Of a stretch of 64,000 nucleotides of DNA, positions 1 through 8,506 are shown piece by piece (position 1 is the stretch's first letter; each line of letters opens with the position of its first letter). Position numbers and translations under genes: made by a program. The DNA comes from an uncultured Clostridia bacterium (GTDB lineage: Bacteria > Bacillota > Clostridia > Peptostreptococcales > Anaerovoracaceae): NCBI GenBank assembly GCA_938045615.1, contig CALIBC010000178.1, positions 1 to 64,000 of the forward strand. Reading direction: 5' to 3'. Under the pieces are notes generated by a model that searched no databases, had not been told where the DNA came from, and saw only the letters and a program-made list of their open reading frames with translations.

Positions 1-335
1 CACTCCTGAATCTTTAGGGATCAAATGGCAGATGGACGTCAAATATGTCCCAAAAACCTGTTATGTCGGTGAAATGCCTGATAAGTTCTATCAATACACG
101 ATGATCGACGAGGTTTCAAGGATCTGAAAGAACAGATGTACAGATATATGCGTCGTTCAAACCGTATGCCCATGGCTGTGCTCGGCCGGGCATCGCCTAT
201 TGAGAGACGTTCACAACTAGAGACATAACTTCTTTATCGAATACGCTATCACTCACTTTGGTAAAACCAATTCAATGAAATCATGTTACCTTTTTCTTTT
301 TGACAATTTTGGTCTCGCATCATTGACTAATGCAC
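1..335 (+). pseudogene. Decayed IS transposase (DDE integrase core), copy 1
   Basis: Bases 2-127 read in frame as part of a DDE integrase-type transposase, including WQMDVKYVPK (first catalytic Asp region) and FYQYTMIDEVSR, then hit a stop. Downstream pieces resemble the C-terminal end of the same protein (RSNRMPMAVLG, then SPIERRSQLET and a stop). About 145 bases of the tail (191-335) are nearly identical to 23969-24117, where a second remnant of the same element lies in the same orientation. The two copies have different internal deletions: this one lost the middle of the catalytic core. It looks like an IS481/IS3-like element of a type common in Clostridia; the family is inferred from the few conserved blocks. 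The left end lies outside the window. Nothing functional is expected. Confidence 0.75.
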
Positions 336-442
336 AAAGACAAAGACATCGGAATTCCGGTGCCTAGGATTGTCAAATATATGTGATAAGAGTCATCCGA
401 CTAAAACCTTATGCTATGTCCCTATAATACGATTCAACCGTT

Positions 443-1219
443 TCATTTATATTTTTCGTATCGGCATTGTTCCCTCACCTGCTCGCCGAGCAACGTGATT
501 GCCTTTTGAGGACACAGGCTAATACAGCGGTAACACATTGTACATTGATTTCCGGAAACCGCTCGCTTACCTTTCATTTGGATATTTTTCATCGGACATT
601 CTTTACTGCATAAGCCGCAACCAATACACGCATCGCTTATTTTCAGTTTATCAGTATATCCTATCGTTTTACGATAAAACCATAGTCTCTGTCCAAGCAA
701 TCCCTTGATATGTTCTATAAGAGATAATCCTTCTTGAGGATATTTTCCCTGCTTGATTTGTCCTGCAACTTGCTCAATACGCTTATCGGCATTTTTAACA
801 ACTTGTCTGTTCTCCTCAATATCTTTTTTCAATAACTTACTGTCACAAACAGAATCAGGCATTTTTATTTGGAGACCTCCAAGGATTTCTGCACCGTACT
901 TCTTTAGAATTCTTGCCGTACATCCTGTTCCGTCGCCGCTGAAAAGTCCCATTGTATTGACACAAAATACTTTTTTCCCTTTCCATACGGAGCTATTTCT
1001 CACAATAAAATCGCGTACCATAAAGGGCGCATTGGAAAATTGTGTTGGATAACCCAAAATAATTGTGTCCTGCTTCCCTAATATATGTAGAATCCGCGGA
1101 TGCTCCAGCGGAACACATTCTGCCGTGTCATCTATCAAAGATACAAGTTTCTCAACACAGTGCTTCGTATTTCCGGTTCCACTTAAATATATTCCTATCA
1201 CTTGTGTATTTCCTCTCAT
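443..1219 (-). CDS. EFR1-type protein: flavodoxin-like domain fused to a 2[4Fe-4S] ferredoxin
   Basis: This 258-residue protein starts with a flavodoxin-like FMN-binding loop (IYLSGTGNTK at about residues 10-19) and ends with two ferredoxin motifs, CIGCGLCSKECP and CTMCYRCISLCP, near residues 197-240. The combination matches the EFR1 family of predicted electron-transfer proteins found in anaerobes. It probably carries electrons between an iron-sulfur donor and a flavin acceptor in the cytoplasm; the partner is unknown. A GTG seven codons in, preceded by AGGAAA, is a possible alternative start at 1201. It stands alone between an IS remnant and rlmD, with about 220 bases before the latter, so it is probably its own transcription unit. 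Confidence 0.85.
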   Translation of the reverse strand: MRGNTQVIGIYLSGTGNTKHCVEKLVSLIDDTAECVPLEHPRILHILGKQDTIILGYPTQFSNAPFMVRDFIVRNSSVWKGKKVFCVNTMGLFSGDGTGCTARILKKYGAEILGGLQIKMPDSVCDSKLLKKDIEENRQVVKNADKRIEQVAGQIKQGKYPQEGLSLIEHIKGLLGQRLWFYRKTIGYTDKLKISDACIGCGLCSKECPMKNIQMKGKRAVSGNQCTMCYRCISLCPQKAITLLGEQVREQCRYEKYK

Positions 1220-1441
1220 GATTCTCTGTTGCTAATCCATGATTTTACTCATACAGCACTCATCGACGAATTCACCGTTAACTCTCATAGACTTGGAGCA
1301 TCCACTCATTATACAAATTCTGATTTGTATAACTCTTATTTTAAAGGTATTTACCTCTTTCTCTTTTATTTTTTTCTTCCGCAGTCGATTCCAACCGCTC
1401 TCTTCGTTCGTGGGGAATCTTTGCATGAGTCGTACCAGCTA

Positions 1442-3052
1442 TTAATTTACGTCCGTCCCGGACTTAACTAATAGCGCCATACTTTCCACATGCCCTGTCC
1501 AGCAGAACATGTCGACGGGTGTTGCTTCTATAAACTCATACCCTTCGTGCAAAATGAATTTTAGGTCTCTTGCAAGTGTGGCGGGGTCACATGATACATA
1601 GATTATTTTTTGCGGTGATGCTTTGAGCAGACAGGAAAGCAGACGCTCATTGCACCCGCTTCTCGGCGGATCGAGTATTGCTACATCCACATGCGTCATC
1701 TTAAGTGCCGGATCTTCCGCAAAGTTTTCCGATATCAGATGCGGCAGTGATATTTCCGCTTTTCCGTGTACATATCTTGCGTTCACAATCCCGTTCAGTA
1801 CGGAATTTCGGTTTGCGTCGAGCACCGCACTCTTTACCGATTCCACTCCCACTACCGACGTTTTTTCAAATGCGGATTCATCTCTTTGCTTAAGATCGTT
1901 GAGAAGCCACAGCCCGATCGTTCCGGCACCGCAGTAGAGATCAAGAATCTTTTCTCCGCCTTTGAGGGCAGCGTATCGACAAACTGTGTCGTAAAGTTTT
2001 TCCGTCTGCCCGGGGTTTACCTGATAAAATGAAAACGGAGAAATCTCAAACTTCATACTGCCTAGCCGATCCTCTATCGTGTTTTTTCCCGCAAGCACTA
2101 CACTTTTGGTCTTTTTCCCTTGTTCATTGCCCGTCTTGTGAAAAATGCCCTCTCCGCACTTGCACGCATTTTTGCCGCCACCTGCGGTCGCTATATCCAA
2201 AATTATACTTTGCAGACGGTACACGACCTCCGGATGCGATGATTCACCGCACTTATCCACTGCGATTGAGGAGCTTTTACTCAAATCACGTGATGTTTCT
2301 CTGCGCATTGCTCCGGGCGCTGCGTGGTTACATGAGTCAACGGCATCTACGAGCATTTCCGTCAGTTTTTCCGTATCGATAATCGGGTTGCGCTCTGCAT
2401 ATTGTTTTATTCCAAGAATAACCATCACCTCGCCCGTGCCGAACGCAGTTCTGACCGTCAAATTTCGTATTTCCTCAATTTGAGCATCTTGCGCACGTCT
2501 ATGCGTCTTATGCAGGCTCATGTATCTGCGCAACGCATCGGCTACGGCATTCGCCGGGGCGGACTGTATTTTGCAGTCAGTACAATTCACTATTTCATGG
2601 GACTTTCTCCGGTAAAATCCCACTTTGGGATTGTCCTGTACTTGCATGGCAACCGGCATATTCGCTTTATTTCTGTATCGAAACGGTCGATGATCTTCCA
2701 TTATAGGCCTAACGACCGGATTTTTTATGCCGGCCAGTCTTATCAAAGCCTCCCTGACATGTTTTTCTTTAAGCGCCGCTTGCATTCCGTATGTCAGTTT
2801 CGAATACATGCAACCGCCGCACTCTTGCTGAAAATCACAAAACCCACCTGTCCTTTGCGGTGACGGCGTAACAATGTCAACCAATTTTGCCAAAGCATAA
2901 CGTTTTTTCAGCTTCGTAAGCTCTGCGATCACCGTATCGCCCGGTAGCGCCCCGTACACAAAGACAGCCAGACCCTCCGGCGTTTTGCCGAGGCTCTGAC
3001 CGTCAACTGTCATATCTTCAATTTCCAATTCAATGATTTGACCTCTATTCAT
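1442..3052 (-). CDS. rlmD: 23S rRNA (uracil-C5)-methyltransferase RlmD/RumA family
   Basis: The protein has an N-terminal TRAM RNA-binding domain (about residues 5-60), a four-cysteine iron-sulfur site (CDFQQECGGC at about 72-81 and a later Cys in CTDCK) and a C-terminal SAM-dependent methyltransferase domain with LDLYCGAGTIGL and the catalytic-loop block YVSCDPATLARDL. This is the RlmD/RlmCD group that methylates uridine in 23S rRNA. At 536 residues it is about 80 longer than usual. The extra sequence lies between the TRAM/FeS part and the SPFSFYQVN motif and is rich in Ser, Lys and Cys. The start is ATG after a GAGGAA-type site. Downstream on the same strand is the EFR1 gene; upstream is the end of the dlt operon. 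Confidence 0.92.
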   Translation of the reverse strand: MNRGQIIELEIEDMTVDGQSLGKTPEGLAVFVYGALPGDTVIAELTKLKKRYALAKLVDIVTPSPQRTGGFCDFQQECGGCMYSKLTYGMQAALKEKHVREALIRLAGIKNPVVRPIMEDHRPFRYRNKANMPVAMQVQDNPKVGFYRRKSHEIVNCTDCKIQSAPANAVADALRRYMSLHKTHRRAQDAQIEEIRNLTVRTAFGTGEVMVILGIKQYAERNPIIDTEKLTEMLVDAVDSCNHAAPGAMRRETSRDLSKSSSIAVDKCGESSHPEVVYRLQSIILDIATAGGGKNACKCGEGIFHKTGNEQGKKTKSVVLAGKNTIEDRLGSMKFEISPFSFYQVNPGQTEKLYDTVCRYAALKGGEKILDLYCGAGTIGLWLLNDLKQRDESAFEKTSVVGVESVKSAVLDANRNSVLNGIVNARYVHGKAEISLPHLISENFAEDPALKMTHVDVAILDPPRSGCNERLLSCLLKASPQKIIYVSCDPATLARDLKFILHEGYEFIEATPVDMFCWTGHVESMALLVKSGTDVN

Positions 3053-3152
3053 CTGTATTCCTCAATCTAAAACAGGGCATTATACTTCGAAGAGTCAATT
3101 GCACACCCTCGGGATTTAAACTCTTCACGACAACAGACGCCTCTTCAGGGTA

Positions 3153-3305
3153 TCAAAACTCCGCGTAGGTGAACTCCGGTTGTGAGTTTGCTCCGGAATA
3201 AAGAGTATAGAAATACAACCCGAGCATCAATCCCGTACACATCAGTGTGTACAGCAGGTATTCCTTGGAAAATATTATGCTTTTAATTTTCTTTATAATA
3301 GTCAT
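3153..3305 (-). CDS. dltX: DltX-like small membrane protein of teichoic acid D-alanylation
   Basis: This 50-codon gene encodes a basic N-terminus, one hydrophobic membrane segment (about residues 17-38, LLYTLMCTGLMLGLYFYTLY) and a C-terminal PEFTYAEF. DltX proteins are about 50 residues long, cross the membrane once and end in a conserved F-I/T-Y-x-E/N-F peptide; that tail is the part proposed to take part in D-alanyl transfer by the DltB/DltD machinery. The gene overlaps the end of dltD by 23 bases, so it is the last gene of the operon. In most described dlt operons dltX comes first, before dltA. The identification rests on length, topology, the tail motif and the location. Confidence 0.85.
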   Translation of the reverse strand: MTIIKKIKSIIFSKEYLLYTLMCTGLMLGLYFYTLYSGANSQPEFTYAEF

Positions 3306-4452
3306 AAATTGCTTCATCTATTTTCACCCATCCTTGTCCAGCCGGATGTGCGGCATCGAATAAAAAATATGGTACATAATCGTATTTTGAGAAATTTTCA
3401 AGTTTTGCCCCGTACGACTGGGCGTACTCGGTTATTTTATCTGCAAAGACCTTCCTCTTTTCTTTCGTTAGCCCGGTGTAATCGTACCACCTGCCGTTGA
3501 GGGGCAAAATAATGAGCAGAGGTTTTATCTTTTCTGCTCTGCAGACCTGCAGAAATGCTTCCAAATCATCGTACTCGGGCGATCTGAGGAAGTTTTCCTT
3601 CTTGTGCAGGTTCTTTGCGAGTTTAAACCTGTGTTTAAACTTCAGGTTCCAGTTTCTCGCCCTGATATAGTATGGATTGTTCGTCTTGAATGTCTCACTC
3701 TTGGCCTTGGCAAACATATCGTCCCAATCAATAGGCGCTTCATTGCTTTCCGTGGGCACATACCTCTTGTTTCGCTTTATCTGCTCAGCCTTAAGAAGCC
3801 CTCTTAACGTCAAAACATCCTTATCGCGTACATATCTTTTCCTTAAGCCGTATGCAATCTTTGCGATCTCCCCGGCCTTTTTATCCACAAAGATTCTGTT
3901 TATAGCCATTATCCTGTGAAGCACCGATCCTGAATTTGACATCAGGCTCTCCGTACGGTTTGCCACATATCTCTTGGTTTCATCGGAAATCGCTTTATTC
4001 TCCATAAATGACATGTATGCACTCTCGGAAAATCGCAATCCGTAGCGATCCGGCCTCACCCCATTTTTGTAAAACCACGTCGGAGACAGCAGCAATACGG
4101 CTTTTCGCTTTCTCATTTCAGGCGAAATCGCACCGAGCATTATGGTGTGGTTCAGACACTGATTGTACGGACCCCCGATTGTCATCAAAGAAATATCATG
4201 GTTTCTGAACATGTTTCTGGGATGATATAGGGTATGTCTGCCATGCTTAAATTCCGAAGATCCGAATACGGGCATGGTGTCGCTGTGTAGATTTTGCGCT
4301 ATAACCCCTGACGCCAAATCCTTGAAAGGATTGTACCATGTGCCGAACTCTTTGTTGTTTAACCTCAAATTATGACTGAATCCAAAATGAAATACAGATA
4401 TTATCACAATGCAAATTATCGCGGATGTAATGAATGCCGCAATCTTTTTCAT
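3283..4452 (-). CDS. dltD: D-alanyl-lipoteichoic acid biosynthesis protein DltD
   Basis: This 389-residue protein has one N-terminal membrane anchor (about residues 5-25) followed by an extracellular SGNH-hydrolase-like domain. Blocks typical of DltD are VFGSSEFKHGRH (Ser-containing motif, about residues 63-74), TIGGPYNQCLNH, and the C-terminal DAAHPAGQGW, which carries the catalytic Asp-x-x-His pair. DltD acts with DltB to move D-alanine onto lipoteichoic acid outside the cell. The start is supported by GGAAGGGGA just upstream. It follows dltC by about 125 bases and overlaps dltX at its end. Confidence 0.95.
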   Translation of the reverse strand: MKKIAAFITSAIICIVIISVFHFGFSHNLRLNNKEFGTWYNPFKDLASGVIAQNLHSDTMPVFGSSEFKHGRHTLYHPRNMFRNHDISLMTIGGPYNQCLNHTIMLGAISPEMRKRKAVLLLSPTWFYKNGVRPDRYGLRFSESAYMSFMENKAISDETKRYVANRTESLMSNSGSVLHRIMAINRIFVDKKAGEIAKIAYGLRKRYVRDKDVLTLRGLLKAEQIKRNKRYVPTESNEAPIDWDDMFAKAKSETFKTNNPYYIRARNWNLKFKHRFKLAKNLHKKENFLRSPEYDDLEAFLQVCRAEKIKPLLIILPLNGRWYDYTGLTKEKRKVFADKITEYAQSYGAKLENFSKYDYVPYFLFDAAHPAGQGWVKIDEAIYDYYKEN

Positions 4453-4576
4453 CAGTTCCCCTTCCGTTTTCTAAACAGTTTCTCTCAACATTTTAGATCA
4501 TATGCAAAGATGCTGCCCAAACTCCGCATGCAGCGTTTTCCAAACAGTAGTTCTCCGCTTTTTAGATCTTATGCGC

Positions 4577-4807
4577 TCACATTCTGGACTTCACAACACC
4601 TATTATCTTGTTTGGAGTGTCCATTTCCTCTCTTGTCACTTCTGACGGTGCGATCACAACGTCAAAATTTTCTTCAATCGCTATGAGTAGCTCGGTATAA
4701 TCAAGAGAGTCCATCAAATCCTCCTCATTAAGATTTATGTCTCTGTTTTCTTTTACGATTTCATCTCCGCATATTTCCTCTAAAATGTCCAACAGTTTTT
4801 CTTCCAT
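4577..4807 (-). CDS. dltC: D-alanine carrier protein DltC
   Basis: This 76-residue acyl-carrier-like protein carries the attachment motif LMDSLDYTELL, whose Ser (about residue 34) receives 4'-phosphopantetheine. DltA loads D-alanine onto this arm and DltB takes it to the membrane. Length and acidic character are typical of the family. An AGGAGG site lies 7-8 bases before the ATG. It sits between dltB and dltD with gaps of about 100 bases on each side, larger than usual inside a dlt operon but without any visible other gene or clear terminator. Confidence 0.95.
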   Translation of the reverse strand: MEEKLLDILEEICGDEIVKENRDINLNEEDLMDSLDYTELLIAIEENFDVVIAPSEVTREEMDTPNKIIGVVKSRM

Positions 4808-4913
4808 GATATTTTTTCCTCCTATAATATGAAATATTTATTCATTGCCGTTCCACTCGACTTAATCGACATTTTCCAACAGCATTCCTCCGCACAAAGT
4901 GCATTTGCCCCAT

Positions 4914-6086
4914 CTATACAGTCGATATTCCCATCAGCTCCGTGAATCTTCCCGAGAAGATGAAGAATCCGAACATCACCAGATTGAAAGTCACAAACCA
5001 CTCTATACCGATAAACCACTTATCCTTTTTGTGTTTCTTGTAAAACTTCGACTTCTTTTGGAATATCTCGGTTCCCGCCAGTAGCAAACCGTGATACAAA
5101 CCGTACAGTACATAATAAACCGTAAGTCCGTGCCACAAACCCATTATCGTCATATTCACTATGAACCCTACGGAAGCACCTGTAAGCTTACTCTTGAAAA
5201 TCTTATTCTTTATGAATCCCATCATGAGCCTGGAAAATATAAAATCTCTGAACCAGTGAGACAGCGTAATATGCCAACGATCCCAAAATTCCTTTATGTC
5301 TTTGCTCATGAACGGCTTATTGAAGTTTTCCGGTGTTACAATCCCGAATACGTAACTTGCCCCTACTGCCATAAGGCTGTATCCGGCAAAATCGAAGAAC
5401 AGATACAGTCCGTATGCGTACATGTAAATCAATGCCGAACGCAAATCGGAACCCATGCCGAAATCAGACATGATCCTGTAGAATACTGCTGCGATCGCAA
5501 CCTTGTAAAATGCGCCCAGCAGGATTTTGAAAAGACCCGTGCCCACCATCTCAAGGTATTCACTTCTTGGAATATTTCTGTTCAGATCTTCTGTAAATCT
5601 TCTGCTTCTGTCGATAGGACCTGATGTTATGGACGGGAAGAAAAGGATGAAATACATATAGTCAAATAGTTTTTCCTCCTTTATTATCCCATCGAAGATC
5701 TCTATTATTATCTGCGTTCCTTTGAATGTCAAATATGAAATTCCCAAAAACACCAGTACCTTGTCGGGATTTCCGGAAAGTCCTAACAGCTTGTTGCATA
5801 TCAGCGGCAGCAATGAAGCCAACAAAAACAGTCTATACACTATTTTATTGCGACCGACCTTTTTCCTTATGTGCATGTATGCCGCTATGAGCACGTAATT
5901 ATATAAACAAAAGACCGCCAGCCAGCCCAATGCTTCCGGGGAATTTCTGAGTGCCATGAAAACGAAGAAAACGGTTACCGTAAACGAGTAATACTTCAGC
6001 TTCTTTTCCATTGCCCCAAGTATTATGGCCGGAATGGAAAGCAACGCAAGCCAGAAGAAAAAATCGAATTCATCAAATAACGTCAT
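4914..6086 (-). CDS. dltB: D-alanyl transferase DltB (MBOAT family)
   Basis: This 390-residue polytopic membrane protein shows MBOAT family features: many hydrophobic segments, the block EFWDRWHITLSHWFRDFIF and the conserved histidine in NMTIMGLWHGLTVYYVLYG (about residue 319). It takes D-alanine from DltC and, with DltD and DltX, passes it to teichoic acid across the membrane. Its ATG immediately follows the dltA stop codon (TAG directly followed by ATG), pointing to translational coupling. Length is normal for the family. Confidence 0.95.
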   Translation of the reverse strand: MTLFDEFDFFFWLALLSIPAIILGAMEKKLKYYSFTVTVFFVFMALRNSPEALGWLAVFCLYNYVLIAAYMHIRKKVGRNKIVYRLFLLASLLPLICNKLLGLSGNPDKVLVFLGISYLTFKGTQIIIEIFDGIIKEEKLFDYMYFILFFPSITSGPIDRSRRFTEDLNRNIPRSEYLEMVGTGLFKILLGAFYKVAIAAVFYRIMSDFGMGSDLRSALIYMYAYGLYLFFDFAGYSLMAVGASYVFGIVTPENFNKPFMSKDIKEFWDRWHITLSHWFRDFIFSRLMMGFIKNKIFKSKLTGASVGFIVNMTIMGLWHGLTVYYVLYGLYHGLLLAGTEIFQKKSKFYKKHKKDKWFIGIEWFVTFNLVMFGFFIFSGRFTELMGISTV

Positions 6087-7580
6087 CTACAGCATCTCCT
6101 CCATCTTCCGTCTGTCGGTCTTACCGTTGCTTGTCATCGGTATGGAATCCACAAAAACTATTTTTTTCGGCACCATGTAATCAGGCAACTTTTCTTTCAA
6201 CTCGTTTCGTATGAACTTGCGCTCTGCAAAAGTTCCCTCGCTGCCCGGACGGACGAGAAAAGCCACAAGCTGCTGAATCTTGCCGTCCTTTTCCTTGGGA
6301 ACAACGCAAGCGGACTTGACATTTTCAATGGTGAGCAGATTCTGCTCTATGTCACCAAGCTCTATCCGGTATCCGTGAAATTTGATCTGAAGATCCATCC
6401 TTCCCGTTATGTAAAGCAGTCCGTCTTTTCCGTAAAACCCCCGATCCCCCGTTCTGTAGCATCTACAGCCTCCATCGCCTTCTGTGAATACAGCCACAGT
6501 TTTTTCTTCATCACCATAATATCCGGGGCTGACCGTGTCGCCGCAGATTATCATCTCGCCCGCAAGCTCACCGTCCTGTCGTTGCCCGTTTTCGTCTATA
6601 ATGTAAATTTCAGTTCCCTTACGCACACTGCCTATGGGAAGTTCTTTCCATGTCAGCATTTCATCGGTTATTTCCACATCCGTGACGGCAACGGTGGATT
6701 CCGTAGGGCCGTACGTATTGATCACCGATACACCGGGGAATCTTCTCATCAGCTCCCTTGCAGTGCTTACCGACAATCTTTCACCACAGAAAAAAAAGTT
6801 CTTAAGATGCTTGAACTCCTCTCCGTTGAATTCCGGTGATGTCATGGCAAGATCCGCAAATGACGGGGTGGAAACCCAGTAGCTTACTTCATTTTTCTTT
6901 ATATATCGAAGCAGCTCAGTATTGTCCTGCTGCAGTTCCTTGTCGATTCCGCAGATTGTGGAACCGGATGTCAGTGCAGTGTAAATATCCATGACTGAAA
7001 GATCGAACGAAAGCGGCGCTTGATTGAGGAATACGCGTTTTTCCCCATCGTATTCTTTTCCGAGCGTTCGTGACCAGTCGGTAAAATTGGTCAGATTATT
7101 TGCCGTTATGCCCACACCTTTTGGCAGGCCGGTACTTCCGGATGTGAATATTATATAAAACAGATCCTCGCCCACGACCCATTTTTTCCTGTCTATCGGT
7201 TCTTCTTGCTTTGCGAATTTCTTGAGATCGTCTATGCTGTAAACCTCGTTGTATTCCATCGGTTCCGTCGCCAAAACGAGTGGATCCCCGATTTTCTCCA
7301 CGATACTCATAACTCTGTCGCCGGGCATCGAAACATCCACCGGACAATATGCTCTTCCTGACTTGACACACGCAAAAAAGCATACGAGCATCCATGGGTT
7401 TTTGTGCCCGTATACCACGACCGGGGTTTTGTCATTACCCCGCTTTTTGTCTATCCATGTCGCCAAGTTATCCGACAGACTCCACAGTTTTTCGTATGTG
7501 ATCTCACCGCCTGCGGATTTAAACGCCGTTTTTTTCGGATTTTCTCCCGCCACATTTTCCAATCTCTCGATTACATTCAT
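6087..7580 (-). CDS. dltA: D-alanine--D-alanyl carrier protein ligase DltA
   Basis: This is an adenylate-forming enzyme of about 497 residues. It has the A3 phosphate loop IIFTSGSTGLPKGV (about residue 150), the A5 block NTYGPTESTVAVTD, the A7 block YRTGDRG and the C-terminal lysine in SNGKTDRRK. It activates D-alanine with ATP and loads it on DltC. The ATG at 7580 follows GAGGTGG and is preferred over an in-frame TTG at 7598. It is the first gene of dltA-B-C-D-X. About 190 bases separate it from the end of the V-ATPase operon upstream; I see no convincing promoter there. Confidence 0.95.
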   Translation of the reverse strand: MNVIERLENVAGENPKKTAFKSAGGEITYEKLWSLSDNLATWIDKKRGNDKTPVVVYGHKNPWMLVCFFACVKSGRAYCPVDVSMPGDRVMSIVEKIGDPLVLATEPMEYNEVYSIDDLKKFAKQEEPIDRKKWVVGEDLFYIIFTSGSTGLPKGVGITANNLTNFTDWSRTLGKEYDGEKRVFLNQAPLSFDLSVMDIYTALTSGSTICGIDKELQQDNTELLRYIKKNEVSYWVSTPSFADLAMTSPEFNGEEFKHLKNFFFCGERLSVSTARELMRRFPGVSVINTYGPTESTVAVTDVEITDEMLTWKELPIGSVRKGTEIYIIDENGQRQDGELAGEMIICGDTVSPGYYGDEEKTVAVFTEGDGGCRCYRTGDRGFYGKDGLLYITGRMDLQIKFHGYRIELGDIEQNLLTIENVKSACVVPKEKDGKIQQLVAFLVRPGSEGTFAERKFIRNELKEKLPDYMVPKKIVFVDSIPMTSNGKTDRRKMEEML

Positions 7581-7771
7581 TTTCCACCTCAGTATCAAGT
7601 CGATATTGCCTCATACACGCACTTCGCCCCTTCCCCATGATTCTAGCATAGATAAAATCATGTTTTCCATAAAGCACACCTAAAATTAAGATATTTTTAA
7701 GATTCTGTTCTCGAATCAGGCATGCGATGTGTTCGACTAGAATGCCGACGATGCCGAGGATACATTGGATG

Positions 7772-8470
7772 TCACTGTACGGCCTGTACGGCGCGTTCTA
7801 TTGCGGCCTCGTCTCTCTCCCGCTTATCGGTTATGGCTTCGGTAATCATCATATCCTTGACTTTCATAAGGCGTGTCTGATTTCCCCGTTCATTTTCATC
7901 AAGTTTCATCTGTATGTACTTGATCGTTACCTGTAACCGCGGTATAACCACATACTCCAGCGCATTGACACGTCTTCTGGTCTTTTCGAGCTCCGCCGCC
8001 AGAAGAACCGTTTCTTTCTCCTTTGCCGCAAGATCCAGAAGCAGAGGAAATATACCGGACAACTCGGAAATAGCATTGTCCAGATCGCCCGACGTTCTCG
8101 CATAACCGTACGGAAAAATGTCCGAAGGATCTTCCGCCGTGGTTTTAAAATCAAACACGGGAACCTCGACACTCATTATATTTTTTGTGTCCACTGAAAG
8201 CTCAACACCCTGTTTGGGAAACATCAGGGATTCGCCCATAACTTCCCAACTGGTTATCGCGCTTGCCATACCGAAGTTCCTGTAGATCCTTACAAGGTGT
8301 TCTTCCACTTCCTTTCTGAGTCTCCCGTTTTCACGGGCAACCGCCAGAAAGCCTTTCATCAGCTCATCCCTTTTATCTTTAAGAAGCTTATGACCTCGAA
8401 CCGCGGTTTTAAGGCGTCTTTTCAATGAAGTCAGCATCATTCTGGTCGGCTTGACGTTCATTCGTTCCAT
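7772..8470 (-). CDS. atpD: V-type ATP synthase subunit D (central rotor stalk)
   Basis: This 232-residue protein begins with the family signature NVKPTRMMLTSLKRRL and has long N- and C-terminal helices that form the coiled-coil shaft turning inside the A3B3 head. The C-terminal helix (about residues 160-205, with RRRVNALEYVVIPRL) is diagnostic. A GGGAGG site precedes the ATG. It is the last gene of the operon, 36 bases after atpB. Confidence 0.95.
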   Translation of the reverse strand: MERMNVKPTRMMLTSLKRRLKTAVRGHKLLKDKRDELMKGFLAVARENGRLRKEVEEHLVRIYRNFGMASAITSWEVMGESLMFPKQGVELSVDTKNIMSVEVPVFDFKTTAEDPSDIFPYGYARTSGDLDNAISELSGIFPLLLDLAAKEKETVLLAAELEKTRRRVNALEYVVIPRLQVTIKYIQMKLDENERGNQTRLMKVKDMMITEAITDKRERDEAAIERAVQAVQ

Positions 8471-8506
8471 ATCTACCTCCCTGTCAAAACCGTTTCTTAT
8501 CTAGAT

